From Ochrobactrum quorumnocens (lineage in GTDB: Bacteria > Pseudomonadota > Alphaproteobacteria > Rhizobiales > Rhizobiaceae): a stretch of DNA of 64,000 nucleotides. Where the stretch lies: assembly GCF_002278035.1 (NCBI RefSeq), contig NZ_CP022604.1, forward strand, positions 2,242,501-2,306,500, read 5' to 3'. Positions 1 to 8,867 of this stretch are shown piece after piece. The notes beneath the pieces are model-generated. The model made no database searches. It was not told where the DNA came from and worked only from the letters and a program-made list of their open reading frames with translations. The translations under genes were made by a program, and so were the position numbers. The first letter of the stretch is position 1. Every line of letters starts with the position of its first letter.

Positions 1-2
1 TT

Positions 3-878
3 CTCGCATCGGCCTTTGATGGTGATGCGCCACCGAGTGCGATTCGTGGCAATCTCCCAAGTGTCTATGATGGCATAAGCCGCGCAGCACTTGCTTATGG
101 CATGACCGAAACCATGCGCGAGCAGCTCGTCAAAATGCTTGCAACAGACGTCGACCTTCAGGCCCGACTTTCGCAGAGTGATAATATTGATGCCTTCTTC
201 TCGCTTCCAGAGGATCCAGAGAAGATTGAGGGTGATTCGCAACTCCTTTTCGTTTCAGCGACCTTCAGCGGTACGACACGTAAATTCTATCGCTATCAAG
301 CGCCGGACGGGGCCGTCGACTATTTCAATGAAGACGGCAAAAGCGCAAAGCAGTTTTTATTGCGTAATCCCGTTCCAAACGGTGTGTTCCGTTCTCCTTT
401 TGGTATGCGCCGGCATCCAATTCTTGGCTACAGCCGAATGCATACAGGTGTCGACTGGGCGGCCCCACGCGGTACGCCGATCATCTCATCGGGTAACGGT
501 GTGGTGGAAAAGGCTGGATGGACCAATGGCTACGGTAATCAGACCTTGATTCGTCATGCCAATGGCTATGTCAGTAGCTACAGTCATCAGAACGCGATTG
601 CGCGTGGCGTAACTGCGGGTTCGCGCGTACGTCAGGGCCAAGTTATAGGTTATGTCGGATCAACCGGGCTATCAACCGGTCCTCATCTTCACTACGAGCT
701 GATTGTCAACGGCACCAAAGTTGATCCGCTTCGTATCCGCCTACCAGACAATAAAGCGCTCAAGGGCAAAGAGCTTGAAGCTTTCAAGCAAGAACGGGAC
801 CGTATCGATACGCTTCTGGATACAGACGATGCGGGTAATGGCACTAAGCTTGCCTCCAGCGGATCGACAAAGAGCTAA
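3..878 (+). CDS. M23 family metallopeptidase, C-terminal part (5' end outside window)
   Basis: The reading frame is open from the first bases of the window, so only the C-terminal ~292 residues are present; the Met at 102 is internal or at best an alternative start. The region coded by roughly 390-720 is a LytM/peptidase M23 domain: the HxxxD zinc motif (HTGVD, about 440-454) lies in the usual GMRRHP...HTGVDWAAPRGTP context, and the second HxH motif (GPHLHYEL) is at about 681-704. Such enzymes cut peptide cross-links in peptidoglycan in the periplasm, or act as catalytically competent division or morphology factors. The tail after the domain is charged and low complexity (TDDAGNGTK...STKS). 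It converges on the L,D-transpeptidase gene across a shared terminator. The family call is firm; the substrate bond is not known. Confidence 0.9.
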   Translation, partial: LASAFDGDAPPSAIRGNLPSVYDGISRAALAYGMTETMREQLVKMLATDVDLQARLSQSDNIDAFFSLPEDPEKIEGDSQLLFVSATFSGTTRKFYRYQAPDGAVDYFNEDGKSAKQFLLRNPVPNGVFRSPFGMRRHPILGYSRMHTGVDWAAPRGTPIISSGNGVVEKAGWTNGYGNQTLIRHANGYVSSYSHQNAIARGVTAGSRVRQGQVIGYVGSTGLSTGPHLHYELIVNGTKVDPLRIRLPDNKALKGKELEAFKQERDRIDTLLDTDDAGNGTKLASSGSTKS

Positions 879-925
879 TAATTCTTCCTTCGCATATTGG
901 TTTATCTCAGACCCCACAAAACACG

Positions 926-963
926 AAAGCGCGGCGCATCTTTCAAAATGCACCGCGCTTTGT
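926..963. terminator. Bidirectional Rho-independent terminator between convergent genes
   Basis: An inverted repeat with arms AAAGCGCGG-GCAT and ATGC-CCGCGCTTT (one bulge each side) is followed by a T-rich stretch on the plus strand and preceded by A residues that give T residues on the minus strand. It lies between the stop of the M23 gene and the stop of the L,D-transpeptidase gene and can serve both. Confidence 0.75.
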
Positions 964-988
964 CTTTATTAGGAAGCTTTCGCCGTGT

Positions 989-2428
989 TTATTCCGTGAA
1001 CTCGACGGTCACGCCTGCTTTTACAAGTTTGGCCAGTTCTTCAGCATCCCAATTGGTCAACCGCACGCAGCCATGGCTTGATGTTTTACCAATCCGCGAA
1101 GGCTCAGGCGTTCCATGAATACCGTATGTCGGCTTGGAAAGCGCAATCCAGACAGTACCAACAGGACCGTTGGGGCCAGGAGGGATGGTCAAAACCTTGT
1201 CATTGCTGCCTTGCTTGAAGTTGATCTTCGGATTGTAGGTGTAGTTTGGATTGATGGCGATACGCTGCACCTGCACAATGCCCGACGGTGATGGCGTATC
1301 CGATGAACCGATTGTCGAAGGATAGGCCACAACGAGTTTGCCGGTTTCATCATAGCCGCGCACTTGCTTACGGCCTTTGTCGGCGATGATTCGGGCAACC
1401 TTCGTGCGAACCGGCTTTCCCAGATTAGGAACTTTGACGACAGAGCCCGGCTGATTGAAGTTGACGCCCGGGTTGATCTCTTTGAGATAAGCCTCGTCTA
1501 TATGAAACTTCTCACCGAGCATTTCCGTGACCGACGTATAGGCCATGGCCGGAAGTTGCGCCTTGTGGGCATAGTCGTCAGGAATGGACGCAACATACTG
1601 ACGCCCTACATCTTCGTTGGTGATCGTGTATTCGGTGAAGGCTGCGCCGCCGGTCGCTTCCAGCTCAGCATTGATCGCAGCGTCATCCTTCGGATTGAGA
1701 ATCTTGCCAGTCATCTCACCAAAAGCTGCAGCAGCCTTATCGACATTGCTGCCCGAACGACCATCAATGACGCCCGGCGATGCACCAGCCCGATCAAGCA
1801 GAATCTGATAGGCCGCGATCTTTTCCTTGGCTCCCTGCCCTTTCGGCATTTCTATAGCTGGAGTCATGTCATCAGGATTGGGTACAGCATGCGGTTGCAT
1901 CGACGGCTGCTCATATCCCGGATCACGATTAATGCTGGCTGTTGGCGACTCAGTGTCAGGATATTCGGTGCCGGCTGGCGGCAACTCCGAGCGCTGCACC
2001 TGTCCGTCGCGGTTATAATCATAAGCTGGTGCGGAAGGCGCATCTGGATAATAGTTCGGATCCTCTGGCACATTACCAAAGCCATCATAGGGTGCACCGC
2101 CACCAACTGGGCCTTCAGACCAGTTCCCGCCCTGCTGACCACCACGCGCATAACGGTCGGATTCGCGCGGATCTTCAATATTGATGACACGTCCGCGGCG
2201 GTCGAGCGTTACCTGACGCCCATATTCATCGGTGTAAACCCGCACTCCCCGACCACCGCCTTGATCGGGACTGCGCTCGCGACCCCAGTCGAAAAGCTGA
2301 GCCATCTGCACGGGCTGCGAAACATTGCTCGTCGCATCGCGCTCTTCCGCATGAGCTGCCGCCCCCGCTGCAAGAATGATTGCAGAACCGAACAATCCGA
2401 AGCAAAGCATGCGTAAGAGATGCGACAT
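989..2428 (-). CDS. L,D-transpeptidase (YkuD domain) with peptidoglycan-binding region
   Basis: A 479-residue exported protein. Residues 1-27 form a Sec signal peptide (hydrophobic LCFGLFGSAIILAAGAAAHA, then AEE). A Gly/Pro/Tyr-rich low-complexity linker covers about 60-190. A peptidoglycan_binding_1-like segment (about 205-250, AYQILLDRAGASPGVIDG) and a LysM-like stretch (about 300-335) precede the C-terminal YkuD domain (about 340-478), which carries the catalytic SHGCVRLTN motif with the active-site Cys. YkuD enzymes form 3-3 cross-links in peptidoglycan or attach proteins to it; in Rhizobiales they are abundant and linked to polar growth (family knowledge). The ATG at 2428 starts a clean signal peptide. 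The gene is monocistronic, behind the clpB terminator. Confidence 0.92.
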   Translation of the reverse strand: MSHLLRMLCFGLFGSAIILAAGAAAHAEERDATSNVSQPVQMAQLFDWGRERSPDQGGGRGVRVYTDEYGRQVTLDRRGRVINIEDPRESDRYARGGQQGGNWSEGPVGGGAPYDGFGNVPEDPNYYPDAPSAPAYDYNRDGQVQRSELPPAGTEYPDTESPTASINRDPGYEQPSMQPHAVPNPDDMTPAIEMPKGQGAKEKIAAYQILLDRAGASPGVIDGRSGSNVDKAAAAFGEMTGKILNPKDDAAINAELEATGGAAFTEYTITNEDVGRQYVASIPDDYAHKAQLPAMAYTSVTEMLGEKFHIDEAYLKEINPGVNFNQPGSVVKVPNLGKPVRTKVARIIADKGRKQVRGYDETGKLVVAYPSTIGSSDTPSPSGIVQVQRIAINPNYTYNPKINFKQGSNDKVLTIPPGPNGPVGTVWIALSKPTYGIHGTPEPSRIGKTSSHGCVRLTNWDAEELAKLVKAGVTVEFTE

Positions 2429-2562
2429 GTAGGAAACCCTGAATGATCTTAGGCCGTATGGATGCAGTTATATGGTTAACAATTGTTTATTCAATAACAG
2501 CAAATGCCAGATGAACTGGACATGAAGATGGCCATAAATACCGTTCGCGCCTACAGAAAAAA

Positions 2563-2600
2563 GAAAAAGCGCCACAATCGAATGAGTGCGGCGCTTTTCA
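2563..2600 (-). terminator. Rho-independent terminator of clpB
   Basis: Arms AAAAGCGCC (2565-2573) and GGCGCTTTT (2590-2598) form a stem. On the minus strand it is followed by a long T/C run (TTTTTCTTTTTT), just downstream of the clpB stop at 2618. Confidence 0.85.
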
Positions 2601-2617
2601 AAATCACACGTCGGGCT

Positions 2618-5239
2618 TTACGCGTCTGCGTTTTCCTTCACAGGCTCACCTTCAACTGCGACGCGAATCGAGCGGAAGTTGAGGCGATCTGAGCCGGGCA
2701 GTATCTTGACGATGGAACCGTCAAGAATATCGCCAAGCAGAATACGCTCGGCCAATGGGTCCTGAACTTCCTTCTGGATGACGCGCTTCAACGGACGCGC
2801 GCCATAAGCTGGATCATACCCCTTGTTTGCCAGCCATTCGCGGGCATCGTCTTCAAGCTCCAACGTGATCTTGCGATCATGCAGAAGAGCCTGCAACCGC
2901 TTCATCTGGATGTCGACAATCGAACCCATATCGTCGCGACGAAGCCTGTGGAACAGGATGATTTCATCGACGCGGTTTAGGAATTCCGGACGGAACGCAG
3001 CCCGTACGACACCCATCACCTCATCACGAACGCTTTCGACATCTTCCTTCTCGCCAAGATTGACAAGATATTCAGCGCCAAGGTTGGAAGTCATGATGAT
3101 GACCGTATTGCGGAAATCAACCGTACGGCCCTGACCATCAGTCAGACGACCATCATCGAGTACCTGAAGCAGCACGTTGAAAACATCTGGATGCGCCTTT
3201 TCGATCTCGTCGAACAGGATCACCTGATAAGGTCTGCGACGCACGGCTTCCGTCAGAACACCACCTTCTTCGTAACCAACATAGCCGGGAGGTGCACCGA
3301 TCAGACGGCTCACGGAATGCTTCTCCATGAATTCCGACATATCGATACGCACCATTGCCGTGTCGTCCTGGAAAAGGAACGAAGCCAGTGCCTTGGTCAG
3401 CTCAGTCTTGCCTACGCCGGTTGGTCCGAGGAAAATGAACGAGCCGATTGGCCGGTTCGGATCCTGAAGACCGGCACGTGCACGGCGGACAGCTCTTGAA
3501 ACCGCCTGAACGGCTTCACCCTGACCGACAACCCGTTTGCCGATTTCATCTTCCATACGCAGAAGCTTCTCACGCTCACCTTCCAGCATCCGTTCGACCG
3601 GAATGCCAGTCCAGCGAGCAACGATCTGCCCGACATGTTCAGGCGTCACGGTTTCCTCCAGCAACGAGCCTTTGTTCTCACTGCTTTCAGCATCGACCAG
3701 CTGCTTTTCGAGCTGCGGGATCGTGCCATAGGCAAGTTCACCTGCCTTCTGGAACTCGCCGCTGCGCTGCGCGATGGCCAAAGCATTGCGAGCTTCTTCG
3801 AGCTGACGCTTCAAATCCGCCGCAAGTCCGAGCTTTTGCTTTTCAGCTTGCCACTTCGCCGTCAGTTCAGCCGACTCTTCTTCGAGATCGGACAGCTCTT
3901 TCTCAAGACGCTGCAAACGATCTAAGGAGGCCGCATCGGTTTCAACCTTCAGCGCTTCACGCTCTATTTTGAGCTGCATTGCACGGCGGTCGATTTCGTC
4001 GAGTTCTTCAGGCTTGGAATCCACCTGCATCCGCAAACGTGATGCGGCTTCATCGACGAGATCGATCGCCTTATCCGGCAGGAAGCGATCCGTGATGTAG
4101 CGGTTTGAAAGCGTAGCGGCTGCCACAAGTGCCGAGTCAGAGACGCGAACTTTATGGTGCTGCTCGTACTTTTCCTTCAGCCCACGCAGGATCGAGATAG
4201 TATCTTCAACCGTCGGCTCATCGACAAACACCGGCTGGAAGCGACGAGCAAGGGCAGCGTCCTTCTCAACATATTTGCGATATTCCTCAAGCGTGGTCGC
4301 GCCAACGCAGTGCAATTCGCCACGAGCAAGTGCTGGCTTGAGAAGGTTCGATGCATCCATCGCACCGTCTGATTTACCAGCGCCGACAAGCGTGTGCATT
4401 TCATCAATGAACAGAATGATCTGACCCGCAGCCGTCTGCACTTCCGAAAGCACTGCCTTCAGACGTTCTTCAAACTCGCCACGATATTTTGCACCAGCGA
4501 TCAGCGACCCCATGTCGAGCGCCATCAACTGCTTGTCTTTAAGCGATTCAGGCACGTCGCCATTGACAATACGAAGTGCCAGACCTTCTGCAATCGCGGT
4601 TTTGCCCACGCCTGGCTCACCAATCAGAACGGGATTGTTCTTGGTACGGCGTGACAGCACTTGAATCGTGCGACGAATTTCTTCGTCACGACCGATAACC
4701 GGATCGAGCTTACCCGCACGCGCATCTTCCGTCAGATCGCGCGCATATTTCTTGAGCGCATCGTAGTTACTTTCAGCGGAAGCCGAATCGGCGGTACGAC
4801 CCTTACGCATATCGTTGATGACCTTGTTGAGCGCCGTCGGCGTTACACCAGCAGCGGCCATAATTTCGGATGTTTTAGCAGATTTCTCAATCGCAAGTGC
4901 CGTGAGTAGTCGTTCGACCGTGACAAAGCTGTCGCCTGCCTTGCTCGCAAGCTCTTCGGCCAAGGTGAAAACCTTTGCCAATGGCTGCGCAAGATAAAGC
5001 TGATCATTGCCACCGCTTACTTTCGGAAGTTTCTCTAGCGCATTTTGTAATCCAAGACGCACATCAGCGATGCGGCCGCCCGCACGTTCAATCAAAGATG
5101 CAGCCAAGCCTTCTTCGTCATCGACGAGTACTTTCAAAAGATGCTCAGGCGTGAACTGCTGGTTGCCCGATGAAAGAGCAAAGGTCTGAGCCGACTGAAT
5201 AAAACCCCGAACCCGTTCAGTGTATTTTTCAATATTCAT
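2618..5239 (-). CDS. clpB: ATP-dependent chaperone ClpB
   Basis: An 873-residue Hsp100 disaggregase acting with DnaK/DnaJ/GrpE on aggregated cytosolic proteins. The order is standard: Clp N-domain (about 1-150), AAA+ NBD1 with Walker A GEPGVGKT and Walker B-like [10 protein letters not shown], a coiled-coil middle domain (about 400-530, rich in Leu/Glu/Lys), NBD2 with GPTGVGKT and [12 protein letters not shown], and a C-terminal small domain. The frame is open 62 codons further upstream, but the ATG at 5239 is chosen because it has an AAAAGGAG ribosome binding site 6 bases away and gives the canonical MNIEKYTER start. A candidate heat-shock promoter lies about 90 bases upstream. The middle domain distinguishes it from ClpA and ClpC. 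Confidence 0.97.
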   Translation of the reverse strand: MNIEKYTERVRGFIQSAQTFALSSGNQQFTPEHLLKVLVDDEEGLAASLIERAGGRIADVRLGLQNALEKLPKVSGGNDQLYLAQPLAKVFTLAEELASKAGDSFVTVERLLTALAIEKSAKTSEIMAAAGVTPTALNKVINDMRKGRTADSASAESNYDALKKYARDLTEDARAGKLDPVIGRDEEIRRTIQVLSRRTKNNPVLIGEPGVGKTAIAEGLALRIVNGDVPESLKDKQLMALDMGSLIAGAKYRGEFEERLKAVLSEVQTAAGQIILFIDEMHTLVGAGKSDGAMDASNLLKPALARGELHCVGATTLEEYRKYVEKDAALARRFQPVFVDEPTVEDTISILRGLKEKYEQHHKVRVSDSALVAAATLSNRYITDRFLPDKAIDLVDEAASRLRMQVDSKPEELDEIDRRAMQLKIEREALKVETDAASLDRLQRLEKELSDLEEESAELTAKWQAEKQKLGLAADLKRQLEEARNALAIAQRSGEFQKAGELAYGTIPQLEKQLVDAESSENKGSLLEETVTPEHVGQIVARWTGIPVERMLEGEREKLLRMEDEIGKRVVGQGEAVQAVSRAVRRARAGLQDPNRPIGSFIFLGPTGVGKTELTKALASFLFQDDTAMVRIDMSEFMEKHSVSRLIGAPPGYVGYEEGGVLTEAVRRRPYQVILFDEIEKAHPDVFNVLLQVLDDGRLTDGQGRTVDFRNTVIIMTSNLGAEYLVNLGEKEDVESVRDEVMGVVRAAFRPEFLNRVDEIILFHRLRRDDMGSIVDIQMKRLQALLHDRKITLELEDDAREWLANKGYDPAYGARPLKRVIQKEVQDPLAERILLGDILDGSIVKILPGSDRLNFRSIRVAVEGEPVKENADA

Positions 5240-5329
5240 GATGTCTCCTTTTCCTTCCGACCCATTCTGGCATCGAAAGATATTGGGTGACGGAGCCCCC
5301 GAATTCGGCAGGCTCCCTATCCGTAAAGT

Positions 5330-5359
5330 CATATGGGAAGATAGGACGTTTTCGGCAAG
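5330..5359 (-). promoter_or_regulatory. Candidate RpoH (sigma-32-type) promoter of clpB
   Basis: Read on the minus strand there is a CTTG box (5359-5356), an 18-base gap and CCCATATG (5337-5330), roughly 90 bases ahead of the clpB start. This resembles the alphaproteobacterial RpoH pattern (CTTG, then a C-rich/TAT -10 element). It was placed by eye, and the expected heat-shock control of clpB makes it plausible. Confidence 0.45.
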
Positions 5360-5384
5360 ACCGTAATCACTACAAACGCACAAA

Positions 5385-5417
5385 TAAAAGATGGCGCGGA
5401 GAACCGCGCCATCTTTA
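5385..5417 (-). terminator. Rho-independent terminator of the DUF4167 gene
   Basis: A perfect 13-bp stem, AAAGATGGCGCGG (5387-5399) and its complement (5404-5416), with a 4-base loop. It is followed on the minus strand by TTTTATTTG. It separates the DUF4167 gene from clpB, so clpB has its own promoter. Confidence 0.85.
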
Positions 5418-5444
5418 AATATCAATCAGTTGTAGTTTTGAAAA

Positions 5445-6305
5445 TTAAGCGTCGGAATCCGCAGTTTCTGCGACCGACGTATCGCCAGCACCTTCATCCT
5501 TGGCAACACGGCGCGGACGACCCGGACGACGTGTGCGACGGACTGGAGCTTCTTCTTCAGCCGAAGCTTCGACCGGCGCTTCAGCCGCAGGAGCGGCCTT
5601 TTCCACGACAGGGGCAGCTTCCTCTACAACCTTGGCAGGCTTTTCAGCGCGAGGCGGCTTTTCAACAACCGGTGCCGATACGGGCGCTGATACTGCGGCT
5701 GGTTGTTCGTCAGCTGCAGCAACCTGTACGTCTACTGAAGGCTGTTCCGAACTATCGTCCGCATTGAAACGTTCGCGCTGTGGGCGACGACCGCGACCAA
5801 GACGACGCTGATCGCGTCCATCACGTGACTGCGAGCGACTTTCCGAACGGTTCTCGCTGCCTTGTTCGCCATAGACGACTTCAGCGGGCGTGCCTTCAAT
5901 AACAGGCTGCGGACCCGAACCGTTCACTGGCTGCGGTGCGGAAGCGGCTTGAACAAAGCCGTTTTCATTTTCATCTTCATCACCACCGTCATTGTCGAAG
6001 TTTTCTTCGCGCTGATACGGAATGTTCTGCTGCGCCATGGCAGCCATGATGATGCGATTGTAATGTTCTGCGTGCTGAAGATAATTTTCAGCGATGACAC
6101 GATCACCGGACGCCTGCGCGTCACGAGCCAGTGTCGTATATTTTTCTGCAATATGTTGAGCATTGCCGCGGATTTTTACGTCCGGACCATTGCTTTCATA
6201 ATTACGCGACAGAGGATTGGGGCCCTTGCGGTTATTGTTGTTATTATTATTGTTATTCCCCCGTCCGCGCATGCGCCTGTTCTGCTGTGCTGGCCTCATA
6301 GTCAT
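5445..6305 (-). CDS. DUF4167 domain-containing protein, Asn-tract and Ala/Glu/Pro-rich
   Basis: A 286-residue protein of unknown function found across Rhizobiales. The conserved DUF4167 part is the first ~90 residues: basic MRPAQQNRRMRGRG, a run of nine Asn residues, then NPLSRNYESNGPDVKIRG and a helix-rich stretch ending ENYLQHAEHYNRII. The rest is low complexity: acidic (DNDGGDEDENENG), Arg/Ser-rich (SESRSQSRDGRDQRR), then a Pro/Ala/Val/Glu tail with PRRTRRPGRPRR. The basic, disordered make-up suggests nucleic-acid binding, but that is inference. The start is at 6305 (MTMRPAQ) or 6299. It lies downstream of prmC in the order seen in related genomes. Confidence 0.85.
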   Translation of the reverse strand: MTMRPAQQNRRMRGRGNNNNNNNNNRKGPNPLSRNYESNGPDVKIRGNAQHIAEKYTTLARDAQASGDRVIAENYLQHAEHYNRIIMAAMAQQNIPYQREENFDNDGGDEDENENGFVQAASAPQPVNGSGPQPVIEGTPAEVVYGEQGSENRSESRSQSRDGRDQRRLGRGRRPQRERFNADDSSEQPSVDVQVAAADEQPAAVSAPVSAPVVEKPPRAEKPAKVVEEAAPVVEKAAPAAEAPVEASAEEEAPVRRTRRPGRPRRVAKDEGAGDTSVAETADSDA

Positions 6306-6703
6306 CTCTTTTCAGATTAAAGGGCGTAAAATTCCTGTAGCGTAAAGCCACCGGCTTCGCATTATCGAGCCATGGAGGAAGCACACCCTAAAACTTCCCA
6401 CACATCGAATGGTTCTGAGTTCCGCGTCGTCTATCAAAGACAACACGAACCTTTCGGGTTGGCACTTTGCAAGACCCGATCCGAAAAGACGAACTTCTCG
6501 GAACTATTTTTGAAAGTCGTGCACTTCCGTACAAACCATCCCATGAGAAAAATCCACATGGGAGCATGACCTAAAGTCGTCATGGAGCATTTCCGCCACC
6601 GCCCTCAAGCGGGCAAAACCATTCTGGCTGTATACGGTGGCTGGAAACTAAACGGCTTCGCCGTAAATTCCAAGCGCTTTTTTAGCAACATCGAGCGTTT
6701 TTT
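6306..6703. other. Gene-free interval upstream of the DUF4167 gene
   Basis: No convincing coding region is visible: the short open frames here lack ribosome binding sites and recognisable composition. The promoter of the DUF4167 gene must lie in this interval, but no clear -35/-10 pair was identified. The right part merges into a degenerate repeat. Confidence 0.4.
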
Positions 6704-6810
6704 ACAGCGTATCCCGAAAACTGTGAAATGGTTTTTGGACATGATGCACACTGAAAACATCGTTGGAGTGTCAATCTGTTTCAATCAGACCAAACACAAC
6801 TCCGACACTC
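6704..6810 (+). repeat. Degenerate mosaic palindromic repeat (Bru-RS/RIME-like)
   Basis: It contains GCGTATCCCGAAAACTGTG, then GGTTTTTGGACATGATGC, which matches the core of the repeats at 21088 and 50955 with several changes, followed by a GAGTGTC...GACACTC inverted repeat. It fills the gap directly behind the prmC stop. Confidence 0.6.
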
Positions 6811-6816
6811 GTTCTA

Positions 6817-7695
6817 TTAAAAGCCCGTTGCATCTTTCTGCGTGAAAACCATGGCCCTTCTATGGCCACCGAAATCGCTCGCACTGTTGATCAAATGGAA
6901 ATCAGCGCTTTTAAAAACCGCGCTCACATCGTCAAACTGGCCTGCGCCAATTTCGACGGCAACTATTCCATCCTTATATAGGTACTCTGCTGCATGCTTT
7001 GCAAGAGCACGATAAAAATCCAGTCCATCCATTCCCCCATCGAGGGCCGCCATCGGATCATGCTCACGGACTTCTCGTGACAGATCCGCGATGTCTTTAT
7101 GCGGAATATAGGGGGGATTTGAAACAATAAGATGAAACCGACCGCGCACATTGGAAAACCAATCGCTTTTCAGCGCCGCAAATCTATCGCTAACACCATT
7201 CATGGCCGCATTGATCCGTGCCATGGCCAGTGCACCTTCCGCGACGTCCAGTCCAATACCGTGCAGCTTTTCAAACTGATGCAGCAGTGAAATCACGATG
7301 GCACCCGTACCCGTGCCCATATCGAGCATCGTTGCCCGACCGTGCTGTGCGATTAGCTTTTCGATATAAGGTGAAATCAGCTCAACGAGTGCTTCGGTAT
7401 CGGGTCGCGGTTCTAGTGTTTCGGGCGAAAGCCGGAATGGCAAACCATAAAACTCGCGCATTCCGATAATGCGATGCACAGGCTCGCCCGCTATCCGACG
7501 CTCCAATGCGTCATTCAATTGCGCAACCTGCGCTTCATCAATGAGCTTTTCCGGCGCGGAAATCAGATCAAGCCGCGTTGCGCCAGTGATCCACTCGACA
7601 AGAAGCTGCGCGTCGAGATCGGGGGTATCGAGGTGTGCCGCACGAAGTCGTGCGCGGCTTGATGCCGTCAAGCTATCAAGACGTTCGCCACTCAC
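6817..7695 (-). CDS. prmC: Peptide chain release factor N5-glutamine methyltransferase PrmC (HemK)
   Basis: A 292-residue enzyme that methylates the Gln of the GGQ motif in release factors RF1 and RF2 using S-adenosylmethionine. The N-terminal helical domain (about 1-85) is followed by a Rossmann methyltransferase fold with a [12 protein letters not shown] loop (about 120-128) and the diagnostic NPPY motif (SNPPYIPH, about 186-193) that holds the target glutamine. The ATG overlaps the prfA stop by 4 bases (ATGA), so it is translationally coupled to its own substrate gene, the standard bacterial arrangement. Confidence 0.96.
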   Translation of the reverse strand: MSGERLDSLTASSRARLRAAHLDTPDLDAQLLVEWITGATRLDLISAPEKLIDEAQVAQLNDALERRIAGEPVHRIIGMREFYGLPFRLSPETLEPRPDTEALVELISPYIEKLIAQHGRATMLDMGTGTGAIVISLLHQFEKLHGIGLDVAEGALAMARINAAMNGVSDRFAALKSDWFSNVRGRFHLIVSNPPYIPHKDIADLSREVREHDPMAALDGGMDGLDFYRALAKHAAEYLYKDGIVAVEIGAGQFDDVSAVFKSADFHLINSASDFGGHRRAMVFTQKDATGF

Positions 7696-8771
7696 GTGTT
7701 TTCGCCCAGTTCCATCAGAAGTGCTGTCTGATGATCGGAGATCAATGCATCGACCAGTTCGTCGAGTTCACCCATCATCACTCGGTCGAGTTTGTAGAGG
7801 GTCAGATTAATACGGTGATCGGTAACGCGCCCCTGCGGAAAGTTATAGGTGCGGATGCGCTCTGAACGATCCCCCGAGCCAACCTGGCTGCGACGCGATT
7901 CCGAACGTTCACTATCGGCCTTTTGCCGCTCCATATCATAAAGACGCGCACGCAAAATCTGCATTGCCCGGGCGCGGTTCTGGTGCTGCGATTTTTCGGC
8001 CTGCACCACCATGATGCCGGTAGGAATATGGGTGATACGCACAGCCGAGTCAGTCGTGTTGACGTGCTGTCCGCCGGCACCAGACGCACGCATCGTATCG
8101 ATGCGGATATCCTCATTGCGGATTTCAATGTCGATATCTTCGGCTTCCGGCAACACCGCAACGGTTGCAGCGGATGTATGAATACGTCCACCTGCTTCAG
8201 TTTCCGGGACGCGCTGCACACGATGCACACCTGATTCGAATTTGAGCTTGGAGAAAACACCCTTGCCCGAAACCGTGGCAATGATTTCCTTATAACCGCC
8301 TGCGTCACCTTCGCTGGATGATACCAGCTCAACGCGCCAGCCTTTTTCAGCTGCAAAACGCTCATACATGCGGAAAAGATCACCTGCGAAAAGCGCTGCT
8401 TCCAGCCCACCCGTACCGGCGCGGATTTCAAGGATCGCGTTCTTCTCGTCTGCCGCGTCTTTCGGCAGAAGAAGAATCTGCACTTCCTGCTCCAGCCCCT
8501 CGATCCGTTCAAGCACACCTGGCAGTTCTTCCACAGCCAGCGCCCGCATCTCAGCATCGGTCGATGCGTCATCGCGCATGGAAGCGAGGTCCCGCGCTTC
8601 ACTACGCGCATCGGTCAGTTCACGGATTTTGCCCACGACGTCCTGAAGCTCGGAATATTCCGACGCAAGCTTTACATAGGTTTCCGAATCCGGATTGTTC
8701 GCCATCTGGCTTTCAATCATCGAGAACCGCTTGAGAAGCTGGTCCATCCGGTCCTGTGGCAATGCGATCAT
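7692..8771 (-). CDS. prfA: Peptide chain release factor 1 (RF1)
   Basis: A 359-residue class I release factor that recognises UAA and UAG and triggers peptide release at the ribosome. The GGQ motif is visible in [15 protein letters not shown] (about residue 232), the codon-recognition domain lies before it, and the C-terminal helix ends with the family-typical [19 protein letters not shown]. The frame is open 29 codons further upstream, but the ATG at 8771 gives the usual [13 protein letters not shown] start and full RF1 length, with an AGGA ribosome binding site. It is coupled to prmC downstream; ptsP lies 97 bases upstream on the same strand. Confidence 0.97.
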   Translation of the reverse strand: MIALPQDRMDQLLKRFSMIESQMANNPDSETYVKLASEYSELQDVVGKIRELTDARSEARDLASMRDDASTDAEMRALAVEELPGVLERIEGLEQEVQILLLPKDAADEKNAILEIRAGTGGLEAALFAGDLFRMYERFAAEKGWRVELVSSSEGDAGGYKEIIATVSGKGVFSKLKFESGVHRVQRVPETEAGGRIHTSAATVAVLPEAEDIDIEIRNEDIRIDTMRASGAGGQHVNTTDSAVRITHIPTGIMVVQAEKSQHQNRARAMQILRARLYDMERQKADSERSESRRSQVGSGDRSERIRTYNFPQGRVTDHRINLTLYKLDRVMMGELDELVDALISDHQTALLMELGENT

Positions 8772-8867
8772 TGGTATGTCCTGGTATCTATAGCTGTTAC
8801 GCGAATAAGCAGTATTGAGCGCCGCGCGCAATGCGCGGCACCCAAACATTCCATGCAATTTGCTACG

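Noticed and set aside
1364..2416. 350-codon open frame antisense to the L,D-transpeptidase gene
   Set aside because: Composition (Arg/Ile/His-rich, no motif) is that of a codon-bias shadow of a well-supported gene.
6372..6845. Two open frames of 65 and 87 codons downstream of prmC
   Set aside because: The longer runs through a degenerate repeat and overlaps the prmC 3' end; neither has a ribosome binding site or a plausible composition.
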